From assembly GCA_942159475.1 (NCBI GenBank), contig OW804096.1, positions 137,587,791 to 137,651,790 of the forward strand: a DNA stretch of 64,000 bases, read 5' to 3'. This document shows, one piece after another, positions 44,072-54,421 of the stretch; within the stretch, counting starts at the first letter, position 1; every line of letters begins with the position of its first letter. The stretch comes from Sthenelais limicola (taxonomy: Eukaryota > Annelida > Polychaeta > Phyllodocida > Sigalionidae). The notes below the pieces were generated by a model. It saw nothing but the letters and a program-made list of their open reading frames with translations, was not told where the DNA came from and ran no database searches. Position numbers and translations under genes: made by a program.

Positions 44072-44480
44072 TGTAGTGATTCGCACTCTCGACAACGAAA
44101 TAAACAAGTCAATAAGGCCAATTCCTCACTCGTCTGTTTATTCCAACAGTCCGTCTAGACGGCCCCGAGTCCGGCTTATCCGGATAGGGTAAGGGATCTC
44201 AATACGAACTACTAAGTGGTAGCTACAGATCCCTGCAATACTCATATATACACAAAGTAATGGATAACTAATGTGATAACACATAGAATAGATATAAACA
44301 GATTGAGGAGTTCAACTGGAATAATACAATAAGGGTTAACATAAGATATAAAGGGAAATAGAGTGATTTAAGAGTAACACTGTGTAAACACATAGGCCTG
44401 AGCGTAAGGCACCTCTAGTGTTAATAAAGAGCACCATTCCTTTATGGAAAGGACTCACGGAGGATCGTAGAACTACTACA
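44072..44480 (-). repeat. Candidate solo LTR
   Basis: Begins TGTAGT and ends ACTACA, a 6-bp inverted terminus with TG/CA. In minus orientation the end region carries AATAAACAGACGAGTGAGG and a second TTTATT before the terminus, like R-U5. There is no second copy in the window and no convincing target duplication, so this stays tentative. Confidence 0.35.
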
Positions 44481-44800
44481 ATACCACCCCCTTTATTTAA
44501 GATTTTTAAAAACCCTTTGAAAAATCGTCATAAGAACAACTAGAGAGAGAACAACAGGCAAATTCACGCAGCATAATGACCTGAGACTCAAACTTATTAA
44601 CTCGCCAGCAAAACATTTCTATGAAATGACATATGACAGAAAGTGGGGAACTGGTTATCATTTACGTGACCCAGCTTTTGACCCTGTGACGGCCACGAGG
44701 GGGGAAAATAAATTTGGTCTAATACTGGATGCACTAAAAATATCTCTCAACTATTAATTTCAGACTTATCCACCAAGATATTCGCAACATTATTTCAACA

Positions 44801-45457
44801 ATGGCACCACACCCAATACTTGTCGTTGGCGACAGCCGTGTACGTGACCTCGCACCATACCTACGGCCATACTTGCCTTACCATATTTACATCAGGGTTC
44901 AAATACTGTCCCTACCAGGCGCTTCACTCAAGCTATCGGCCCACTTAGCGGCCGATACTATATTCAGATCTAAGCCACTGGCTGTACTATACGCTACAGG
45001 CCTGTGTACTCTAACAAGAAAACATCCAATTACCAGACGTGTAGAACTGGCTCACAGTACGCTCTCTGAATCAACTACCTCCTATTCCAACGACCTGGAG
45101 TATGTGGAGCGTTACACAAAGAACACCATGTACCCATTCAAGGCACCTGTTGTTTTCTGCACCATCTCAGGCATGGACCTGGCTTGGTATAATTTCCGTA
45201 TTGTTGATTTAGTGGATATATCACAAGAGCGTCTTAACCTCTCAGTTGCAGCAGCAAATCGGGAAATTGCAACTATAAATGCCCGCAACTTCCTGCCTAC
45301 CCCTAATCTACATGATTATATACATCATAATCAAAATGGCAAGAAAAGAAACAACTACCTCAGACTCGCTAACGATGGCTGCCACCTGGAACCAGTGGGA
45401 CTGGACAACTGGGCCAAGCATCTGGCCAAATCCATCCGTCAGATGAACATACTTTAA
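44801..45457 (+). CDS. SGNH-hydrolase-like protein, 218 aa
   Basis: Intact frame from an ATG after CAACA to TAA. The N-terminus HPILVVGDSRVRDL holds the GDS box with candidate nucleophile Ser12. LPGAS follows near residue 38, with the oxyanion-type Gly. Near the C-terminus NDGCHLEPVGLDNWAKHL supplies the Asp192-x-x-His195 pair. The usual block-III Asn position is not clear (YATGLCTLT). The length, about 220 residues, is normal for the fold. Such domains hydrolyse esters. Esterase domains are also known in ORF1 of some CR1-group retrotransposons, and an RT ORF of that kind starts 1.7 kb downstream on the same strand, so this may be ORF1 of that element. A stand-alone host or mobile gene is the alternative. 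No signal peptide. Confidence 0.6.
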   Translation: MAPHPILVVGDSRVRDLAPYLRPYLPYHIYIRVQILSLPGASLKLSAHLAADTIFRSKPLAVLYATGLCTLTRKHPITRRVELAHSTLSESTTSYSNDLEYVERYTKNTMYPFKAPVVFCTISGMDLAWYNFRIVDLVDISQERLNLSVAAANREIATINARNFLPTPNLHDYIHHNQNGKKRNNYLRLANDGCHLEPVGLDNWAKHLAKSIRQMNIL

Positions 45458-45944
45458 TTCTGCATTAATTAACCGTTGGAGTTTCATTGAAGCCCCACCA
45501 CTTAACCACTCTGTGCCTAGACCACGACCACGCCCACCAAGCAGTCACCTAAGACTGTAACAACTCTCGCCTAATTCCACAGACGATACAGAACGTTGGG
45601 CAACTAATTAAACTGAACTTTCCAAGCCTTAGCACACCGCAGTCTGACTACCAACCACTGCCATTATAAAAGACATCACCTGATCCAGTGCAACGAATCG
45701 GATAAGTACCCATTTAATACTACTCAATTTGACACTGACACAAAAACATTGAACACTATTAATCATATTTTAATACCCTGTAATACATTTTGTAATTGAA
45801 ATCATAATAACTTAAATGTGATCACTTTGCTAGTCAAAAACCAGGTGTTTAAAAATCAAATGAGCTAGTCACAATGGTAAATAACGACATAGGGTAATAC
45901 ATTTGCCCATACTTCCATATTTAAAGGACCCAGACCTACTTACT
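45458..45944 (+). other. Non-coding after the SGNH ORF
   Basis: No frames of note. Probable 3' UTR or inter-ORF spacer. Confidence 0.4.
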
Positions 45945-46720
45945 AACTGAGCTACGGCCATGAGTATACCACAACACAGTGGATTAACACAGTGTATTCC
46001 TGTTGATAATTTTGTTATGTCTAGTAATGAATCTATAAGATTCAATATTATAGTACTGCTCTCTACATTATAACTATACATCCATCTATGGTGGACGTAT
46101 ATACACTTACTATTAGAGCTATGGCCCTGAGTATACCACAATACAGTGGATTAACATATTCCTGTTGATATTCCTGCCATGTACAGTGTTAAGTCCACAG
46201 GATTCAATACTATACTATTGTTCCTACACTATACTTATACTCCTTTTATAGTTGTATACATACCCACTAACCGAGCTACGGCCCTGAGTATACCACAACA
46301 CAGTGGACTAACACTATATATTCCTGTCGATATTTCCGTCATGTCCACCTGAATGTATGTACCTTTACTAACTGAGCTACGGCCTTGAGTATACCACAAT
46401 ACAGGGGACTAACACCACTATATATTCCTGCGATATTCCTATCATGTCCACTTGAATATATATATGTACCCTTATTAACAGAGCTACGGCCTAGAGTATA
46501 CCACAATACAGTGGATTAACACGTCATATTCTGCTGTTACATTGGTCATGTGCAGTGCACGATCAAACAGATTTAATATTGTACTACTGTTCTTATATCA
46601 TGTTTATACCCCCATTATTGGTGGCAGTATACATACCCACTAATAGAGCTACGGCTATGAGTATACCACAACACAGTGGACTAACACACTATAATCCTGT
46701 TGACATTCCTGTTGTGTTGC
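45945..46720. repeat. Six-copy degenerate repeat, 100-170 bp spacing
   Basis: A ~40-bp core GAGCTACGGCCNTGAGTATA...CACAAYACAGTGGAYTAACA occurs near 45950, 46110, 46272, 46373, 46480 and 46648. Each is followed by TTCCTGTTGATATTCC-like text and a variable AT-rich part. Read on the minus strand, the core gives GGCCGTAGCTCAGTTAGT, which resembles the A box of a tRNA promoter. No B box or tRNA fold follows. Confidence 0.8.
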
Positions 46721-47049
46721 TTAGATGCGTTGGCCAGTATGACTGGTGCGAATCTGATCCCCCAAAACATTCATGTTATTGCGTTAACTATGTTACTTAT
46801 TATCATGATTATTATTATTACGGTTACTCTGTAAACCATACTTAAATGTTCGCAGAAAGTCATGTGTAGTGTCACGTTCAACTTTATGCATTGATCTCAA
46901 TACCCAGACCACTTGTATTATTTTGTATGAGTTTATACGATATAGCTTCCTACCAAATAAAGCCAAATAATAATAATGTATAACCATACCTGAGTCTGAC
47001 TACCCATTTATTATTAGAAATAAACATACCACTGTTCTTTCGGTGAAGT
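46721..47049. other. Spacer before ORF2, no gene
   Basis: AT-rich with an ATTATTATT run. It may include the 5' UTR of the following ORF. Confidence 0.4.
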
Positions 47050-50026
47050 CCGATACTCGCCTATAATACCATAGATAGTAACGTTACTAATGAAAAGATT
47101 TGTAATGAAACGGTAACACTTGATAACTCGAAATCCCTAAATGACATCAAGGGATTCAAAATTATGAGCTTAAACATTAGGAGCTTAATTAACAAAGCCC
47201 CTGAACTAGAAACTGTACTTCAGAAAGTACATTTTGATGCTATATGTATCAACGAAACGTGGTTGAATGACAAAATATATGATGAGCTAGTAAACATCCC
47301 TAGTTATAAAATATATAGGTTAGACAGGAGATCTGATAAGAAAACAGGTGGAGGCCTCGCGATATATGTACTTGAGAAATATGAGGTGACCATCGCCGGT
47401 GGCAGTTTCCAATTAAGTATCCCAGATGTTGAAATACAAACAGTTACTATAAAACAGAATGAACACAAAGAAGTCACTATATTTAATGTATATCGGCCCC
47501 CAACCAATAATTTACCTCTAGCTATCAAAGAAATTACTGAAATAATAAACAGCTTTGAAACTAGACACGATAAGGTGATAGTCGGAGATTTTAATGTTGA
47601 CTATTTACGCCCGTCACCAGCAAAAAACCGTCTCTCCTACATTGAACATAATGCCTCTATGAAGCAATATGTAACGCTCCCTACCAGAATAACCGCAACT
47701 ACAGAAACTGCCCTAGATTTAATATTTACAAACTCCAAAATAGTTAGCAATGTTGGAATATTGGATATAAATCTGAGCGACCATAAACCAACATTTGTAA
47801 TCCTAAAAAAAGCCAAAGAAATCTACCCAAAGATCTCATTTAAATGTCGATCATACGCAAAATATGACCAAGCAACATTTGAGAGAAACTTAAGAAGACA
47901 CGACTGGGAAGCGCTGCTATCCTCCAATGACCCTTCCATATGTTGGGACAATATGATAAAAATCATAATGACCGCAGTAGAAGAAATGTGCCCTCAGAAA
48001 CAGCTTAACAATGTGCGAGCAAGAAAGCACTGGATAACTGGCGACCTGTTGGCGCAAATGAAACTACGCGACCAATTATTCAAGTCAGCCAAACGCACCA
48101 GAAATCCAACGCTAATTGATAAAGCAAAAGCACTGCGGCACAAGATTAACCATCAGGCGCGCAACCTGAAAAACAATTACATTAGGGATCAATTAAATGA
48201 AAACAGTCAAAACCCCAAAAAATTTTGGAAAAAGCTATCCCCCCTGATCAACTCCAACCAAAATCAAAAATCCTCCAGAATATCACTCACAATTGATGAT
48301 ACTCACATAGAAGAGGAAAAAATTCCTGACACGTTTAATAAATATTTTGCCACGATCGGTGAGAAATTAGCTAGTATCATTACCCCTCCCCCAGCCAACG
48401 CTAACCCCAACGAGACCCGAGAGCAACCACCCCCCCATAACAACAATCACAAATTCGTATATAGACCAGTAACGCTGACTGACTTAACACGTATAATAAA
48501 AAACCTTCACTCTAGTAAGTCCTCGGGTATAGAAAACATACCAACCTGGTTGCTAAAAAATGCATTATTAGCACTGGCACCCCAATTAAAACGAATCATA
48601 GACCTGACTTATATAACATCAAGTATACCAACCATCTGGAAACAATCCAAAGTTACCCCAATATTTAAAGCTGGGACTGCCACCGACCCTGGGAACTATA
48701 GGCCAATATCGGCAATTCAATTGCCGGCAAAAATCCTTGAGAAGGTCATGCATGCACAACCAATTAACAATGTACCTTGAAGATAATAACTTGCTGTACA
48801 ACCACCAGTATGGTTTTAGGACCGGTAGATCTACACAGGATGCGTTAATAACATATTTATCCGAGGTTTACCACTCCCTAAATGAAGGAGAGAATGTAAG
48901 GGCGGCCTATCTCGATCTGAGGAAGGCCTTCGATACGGTCAACCATGATCGCCTCCTCCAGAAACTAACACAATTCGGGATAAAAGACTCAGAACTTGAC
49001 TGGTTTCAAAACTATTTAACCAATAGGCACCAGCAGGTTTGCGCAAATGGAAAACTCTCTGGCTTATTACCTATAACATGCGGTGTCCCGCAAGGTACTA
49101 CACTAGGTCCCGTTCTCTTTAATCTGTATATCAATGATTTACCCACTTGTATTCTAAACTCCAAAATTCAAATGTTCGCGGACGACACGATCGTCTATAC
49201 TTCCGGAACAAATTTAGAGCAAATAACTCAGCATTTACAAACGGACCTAAATTCCCTGAGTACATGGTGCAAAACCAACAAGATATCCCTGAACTTAACT
49301 AAAACAAAAATACAGACAATATTCCCCAAGCCGTCCCTCGGATCGAGATGGGCCAACCAGAAGTTGGCTGAACAACCCCAGAATGTGATTACTATGGATG
49401 AGATTATACTGGAGGACGTACCCCTCTATAAGTATCTTGGAGTTAACATCGACAGCCAGCTTAAATTCAAAGAATTAACCCAAAAACTTACAAATATGAT
49501 GAATTATAAGTGTTGGCAATTCTCGAAACTTAAAGATAAAATACCCCAGCACACACTCCTATTGATTTATAAAGTCATGATCTTGCCCATTATAGACCAG
49601 GCTGACTTTCTCCTTGATTCTTTTGGGGGCAACGCCATCCATAAACTTCAAATCTTCCAAAACCGCATACTGAAAATAATTTATAGACTACCGCAAAGAG
49701 CAAATGTTAAAGACCTACATATTGAAAAGCGTTTACTACCACTTATGCATCGCAGGAGGCTCCACCTGTTACAACTGGGCCACCGTAGGGCACAAAACCC
49801 CCAAAACTTAGATCTGAGAACGATCAACACAAGGAATTTTGTAGAGGGTAGGAAAATGCTTAAACAAAGTATACCCAAAACAGACCAAATCAAACGCTCA
49901 ATTTATAACAGACTGCCCCAAACATGGAACCGACTCCCTACGGTGGCCCATAAAATCATAGATCCTAACACTTTCAAAACCTACTCCAGATCAACCTATA
50001 TCTGGCAAGATGACCTATTTACTTAA
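47050..50026 (+). pseudogene. CR1/L2-like ORF2: APE endonuclease plus reverse transcriptase, one frameshift
   Basis: The reading is open from about 47050. The first Met in consensus context is 47164 (MSLNIRSLINKAPEL). The endonuclease motifs are AICINETWLND, KVIVGDFNVDYL and LSDHKPTFVIL. Next come the linker (PKKFWKKLSPLINS, FNKYFATIGEKLA), the RT fingers (SSKSSGIENIPTWLLK, NYRPISAIQLPAKILEK), the palm (LDLRKAFDTVNHDRLL, CGVPQGTTLGPVLFNLYIND, QMFADDTIVY) and the C-terminal part (LQIFQNRILKIIYRL) to TAA at 50026. The only lesion I find is ATGC repeated (48748-48755), which moves the downstream half into another frame. Full length would be roughly 950-990 residues, normal for the family. It nicks target DNA and reverse-transcribes element RNA in the nucleus. 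Confidence 0.92.
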
Positions 50027-50370
50027 ACTGACAGTAACAACCTATTTCAGCCACAAATGAATGAATGTAACATTCCCTAAATGTCGCTCATTAATTTTGA
50101 TACCAAGCTCAAAAATCTACAAGTGTAACATTCAATTGTAAATCTATAATTATAAGCCAAGCCATATTGTGCTCCCTGACAATTAAAAAACAACTGTAAT
50201 TTACGTAGAGAATCATCCTTAGTCAATGACTCTGGTGATATTGTCCTCTACGAAACTGACTGTAATTCAAGCTATGAAGAGCTCGAGGACCTCCCGCTTG
50301 CTGGAGAGTTGCTCTTTACTGGCAAAACCCATTGCAATAAAAAGTTTTTTCAATTCAATTCAATTCAACT
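50027..50370 (+). mobile_element. 3' UTR and 3' terminus of the family A element
   Basis: Non-coding tail ending CAATAAAAAGTTTTTTCAAT and then three to four ATTCA units at 50350-50368. A short tandem repeat in place of polyA is the usual 3' end in CR1/L2-type elements. The other families here end in A tracts. Confidence 0.7.
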
Positions 50371-50788
50371 AAGTACAAAGTACTACAAGGTTTTATACGG
50401 ATAAATAAAAAGAGAATTCACAATGCGAACCTGGAAAATTAGAGTTAAGGTAGGTCTTCTTGGTGACAAAAAGGAGCCGCAAATGGTGTCCTAGCTACAT
50501 ACTTAAAACAGACCAGGTTGCTACATCTCTAATATAAGAAAATCCGAACCAAACAAGTGAAATGACAACAGTCAAGTAAATATAAGAGGTAAAATACACA
50601 CAGGAGCATCCGTGTCCTAACTACATAGGAAAACATGTTGAGGATTATTGATATATTTCTACACATAGAAAAATAAAAATCCGGATACAAAAAGGTGCTT
50701 CCTGAGGCCTCAAAGACATATAGAAAAATAGCAAGTTGAACAATACAACAACATAACCAAACACTAAATGTCTTTGGCAAATATGAAA
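50371..50788. other. No gene; probable 3' UTR of the minus-strand gene
   Basis: The 83-codon minus frame here is Cys/Phe-rich and unconvincing. Confidence 0.4.
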
Positions 50789-52112
50789 CTACTGCCCGCC
50801 AGCATTGTCGCTATTGGTGTTGGGGTTCACAGCTGGACCACCTTGTCCTTGGGGATTCACCAACGTGGTGGGACTCAGCAGCCAATTCGGTATTTCGTAC
50901 AAACCTGGAGTCTGGATATCTCGACGGGGCGTACCAACGGCAGGCAACTGTTGTAGACCCACTGCTTGATTTGGAGCTTGGCCTGGGTTGAGTTGGACCA
51001 AAGCTTGATTTGGGATCCGGCCTGGAGTTGATGGAGCCACATTTTGGGTTGGCGGAAGTTGAGATGGGGCCTGCTGGAGAGTTCTTAGCAGATTGGACAA
51101 CATAAGCAACTGAGGCAACTGTTGCGGGTCCAAAGGAAGGGCTGAAGTCATCGCCAGAGTAACAGGGGCCGTAGCAGTCAAAGGGATGCTGCCAGACGGA
51201 TCCGCGGACGGCTTGGTCACATCTAAATCCGGGGTGGAGTTACTTTCACTGTCCAACATGGACTTAAGGTGAAAGTTTTCTTCCTCCAGGCGGCGGACCT
51301 TTCCATCACTGGTAGCTAGACTGCGTCTCAAGCCTTCCACTACACCTTCTTGGCTTCGGCTTTGCTCTCTTAAATCCCCAAGATTCCCCACAGAGGTTTT
51401 TACCAAGCCAATGGACATCAAAGGCTCAGTTACCTCCTTCACAACAGCTGAAATCTCTGCACAGGCGGCCTCAGCTACGGAGGAGACCTTCTCAAGTGCC
51501 TCAGAATACAAGTCACAACATGGCATTATCAATTTGACACTGATTAACAAGAAATTTATGAAAAAGAAAAGATGTATATAGTTTCACCTCTAATTGGCCT
51601 GTTACAATATCTACTTACCCCAAAGTAGTGATCATCCATGAACACTTTGCCGAGCCGACGAGATATCACTTCCGCATCTCGGATGTTGAGAGTGGTGGAA
51701 CTGATGTTAACGCTCAGTGCCATGGTGGCAGTGCCACTTCCTTCCAGACCAAAGCAATTTCTGTCCTCATGGTGGCTCCCATCGCAAGCAGAAGCTGGGC
51801 AGCTGTAAATGATCTTGGCGTGGCGTATAGCTAGGTCCATAACATGGCCATGAATGGGGTAGAATTTGCCTACCGTCGCTCCCTCACGAAGGTATGAGGC
51901 ATGAGGAGACACTATATCCGTAACGACTGGAAGAAAAGGTGCTTTTGTCTTCGCACATGGTATTTCGTACATGTTGTCATTGAGTTTTGTAAGTGGGTTC
52001 GTAAATCAATACGTTTGCGCCAATCCAGGTTACATCTAGTGACCGCATCAACTCCACAGAGTCCCTGTTGCAGCTCGCTTTGACATAAAACAGGTCTCCA
52101 TGTGTCAACTCA
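50789..52112 (-). pseudogene. Unrecognised two-exon gene with coiled coil and Pro/Gln-rich tail
   Basis: Exon at 51619-52112: it follows an acceptor (GTGATTCACAG) and reads ELTHGDLFYVKASCNRDSVE, then WIGANVLIYEPTYKT. After one frameshift near 51985 it continues MYEIPCAKTKAPFLPVVTDI, FYPIHGHVMDLAIRHAKIIY, a Cys/His cluster (SCPASACDGSHHEDRNCF) and GKVFMDDHYFG, up to a GTAAGT donor at 51618. Last exon at 50789-51539, after TTAATCAG: VKLIMPCCDLYSEALEKVSS, a heptad-patterned helix (RRSLATSDGKVRRLEEENFH), then a Pro/Gln/Leu-rich stretch to NSDNAGGQ and stop. The two exons are out of phase with the splice sites as I read them, so the model or the gene is damaged. I do not recognise the family. Confidence 0.45.
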
Positions 52113-52406
52113 CTGTGAATCACAAATCAAGCATTCATATCAGTACTAATCAGACAAGGACAACATCAACAACACTGTCTGCGGGCCCTCATCATGGTGT
52201 CCCAAACTTGCTCCTCCACCCATGTCTGGATATTTGGAGGCATAGCCCTCACCCTCCGTGCTACCATAGAAAAAAAGTCGTCCTCTAGTTTATGAGCTTG
52301 CTTCAACTGCTCATCTGTTGCCTTCATTTGCTGGGTCAGTTCCATGAGGACAGCATCTAAACAGTCCTCACCCTAGGTTTTTGTTTTTTTCTTCCTCTCA
52401 GGAGGA

Positions 52407-52454
52407 GGTCGTTGGTGTGGTCGTTGGTGTGGTCGTTGGTGTGGTCGTTGGTGT
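52407..52454. repeat. 12-bp repeat, four copies, in MADF exon 4
   Basis: GGTCGTTGGTGT repeated four times. On the coding strand it expands a Thr/Pro run. Confidence 0.9.
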
Positions 52455-53197
52455 GGTGAGGGGTGTGGGCGACTTCCTTTTGAGGGGTTTGGTGATGCTG
52501 AAAAAATTAATGATTATGTATTATTGGTACAGTTGGGAACAGTGCCATTAGGTGTTGAAAATACCATTTTAACGATTTTATTTAATACTAGATATTTCAC
52601 TGTTCCTAGTTGTATTGATGTAAAAAAAATAATGTGGGTTAGAAAAAAGTAAACCTACCTAGGAAACGATTTAATATTCACCATATTCAGTGAGGGATAC
52701 ATGAATAGAAGTTCAAGCTTACCTTGGTGGGGTCTTCTGTGGAGAGACATTCTCTTCTGGCAATTCATCTGTCTTCTCAGAGGGATCAGCCTCATCTTGA
52801 TCACAGGCGCCTTCAGCAATCCCCTCAGGGGCGTTGCTTGGGATGGCCAAATTGGTCACAGTGCTGAAGTGAATAATAGCATTTCATAAATATAAGTTTG
52901 GTTTTATTACGTGATAAAAATGTGGTATAAACATGACTGTCTCTGTTTCTAGTTGTCATATTTTGAAAGTTATATAGGCCTACACAAAGTAGCGATTTTA
53001 CTTGAATGGGTTGTATGTAGGTTACAGCTAGGCCTTACCTTCTCTCGCCTATATATGGGTCGAGGAAGGACATTTGTTCATAAAATATCATTTTTGGACA
53101 TTTTTTTGCTGCAGACCCACTTTTCTTCTTTTCAATCGCACGCTTGTTCTTCTTCTACGCATCTCTCTTGTTTTTCCATTTTTTCCTCAAAATGTAA

Positions 53198-53232
53198 TCT
53201 GGAAAAATATAATCTGGAAAAATATAATCTGA
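53198..53232 (-). promoter_or_regulatory. Tandemly repeated 3' splice site before MADF exon 2
   Basis: The minus strand reads TATATTTTTCCAGATTA three times in a row (one copy has TTCAG). This offers two or three consecutive pyrimidine-AG acceptors, of which the last keeps the frame with exon 1. Confidence 0.6.
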
Positions 53233-53665
53233 AAAAATATATAACATTTCTAATCATTTTGCTTTGTAAATTTCCACTAAATAAAATTTGCCTGTTTGGA
53301 ATGTCATTGCAATGCATAACAGTTAATTTGCTTAATGACAACGAAATAAAGCCCACATCTCTAATTTGTCTAACAAAAATTACCTTTTCCAGAAATATTA
53401 ATTATTATATGCTACATGTAGAACGCTGGGTATGGTATAAACAATAATAACATTGGGTAGGCCTACCATATAGGCTACTTTCACTGAGATATTTACCAGT
53501 CATGTCTTCTATTGCCAACAAGCTGGCTATCTTTCTCCAGCAGTTGTTGGTCCATACTTGGTCTTTATATGGAGGCAATGACTGATCATAGAGTGGGGGA
53601 TTATTTCTCACTGCCTCAATGAGTCTCTCCATCTCAGAGTTTGTCAGTCTTTTCTCGGCAGTCAT

Positions 53666-53960
53666 CGTGATTCCTCAAGGTCACTTCAAGATAATTCAAA
53701 TGAATTGATAAAAACGCTGTGACAATACCAATTAAACTTTTCTATCATTGCAAAAAACATAAATGAGCACTAATGTTCGATTGGATATCATATATTCAAA
53801 CACTTACCTGCAAAAACTTGTTTGAATGGAGCGGCCACCGTATGCTTCAAATGTTTGTCACTTGGAAAACGCCCTCAATGACGTCATTGTTTAAATAATT
53901 TCCCGCGATAGTGACGTCATTGTTCAGAATTCCCTCGCGGGATATGCCAAGAGGCATGAG
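53666..53960 (-). promoter_or_regulatory. Promoter and 5' exon region of the MADF gene
   Basis: Two TGACGTCA palindromes (53879-53886, 53912-53919), 33 bp apart, and TCCCGCGA...TCGCGGGA inverted elements lie in a CpG-rich patch upstream of the start. A TTTTTGCAG followed by GTAAGTG (around 53811) marks a likely 5' UTR donor. TGACGTCA is the CRE/ATF-type site. Use by this gene is inferred from position only. Confidence 0.45.
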
Positions 53961-54421
53961 AAAAATCGAGCAGTGCTAGATTCTCTTGCTGCGCGGCCAC
54001 GAACCGCGCGGGTAGCCGCCGCTATGGAAAGGGACCATATGGGTGGGTTTTTTCATTTGTGCTTTATTGCAGAAATTGGGGTTTTCTTTATATAGTTCAA
54101 TTAATATATATTGAATACTTATTTTGTATATATCATTGGATTCGTCTCGACGCCAGCTTTCATTCCATATATACTTTCATAGGTTTGACACTATTACTTA
54201 TCAGTTGAAAATAGAAAAAACTGCTTTTTGCCCTATATTTTATCAAAAATTAAAGATTAAAATAACTCAGAAGTTCATTTTGCCTCTTTCAAGTTTGATT
54301 TCCTGGTACATTTTCTTTTTATTCAATTATTTATGCCTAGATATGCGCCCCTGTCATTTTTCCCATTTATTGGGCAATTTCTTCCTCCTCATGCCATCCA
54401 TCAAATTATTCCAAAACTTAG
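53961..54421. other. No gene recognised
   Basis: GC-rich edge at 53985-54035, then AT-rich sequence. The 103-codon plus frame at 54124-54435 is Phe/Leu/Ile-rich and probably chance. Confidence 0.4.

Larger units (their letters stand above)
52166..53665 (-). pseudogene. MADF-domain gene (Harbinger-associated type), decayed
   Basis: Exon 1 (53497-53665): MTAEKRLTNSEMERLIEAVR, NNPPLYDQSLPPYKD, NNCWRKIASLLAIEDMT. Exon 2 (53039-53198): DYILRKKWKNKRD, stop, KKSGSAAKKCPKMIFYEQMS, FLDPYIGER. Exon 3 (52723-52863): acidic. Exon 4 (from 52497): KPLKRKSPTPLTTPTTTP, stop at 52400, with later frames MELTQQMKATDEQLKQA and MVARRVRAMPPNIQTWV. All four junctions are GT-AG and in phase (1, 2, 2). The first two exons form a MADF helix-turn-helix DNA-binding domain; KKSGS..FL.P is typical of MADF proteins linked to Harbinger transposons. 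An in-frame TAG (53155-53157) and two shifts in exon 4 indicate loss of function. No Harbinger transposase is in view. Confidence 0.7.

Noticed and set aside
45945..46720. tRNA genes or a tRNA-derived SINE array
   Set aside because: Only an A-box-like segment is present. There is no B box, cloverleaf or 3' tail.
52953..53447. 164-codon plus frame
   Set aside because: It overlaps MADF exon 2 on the other strand, is Phe/Leu/Cys rich, and has no support of its own.
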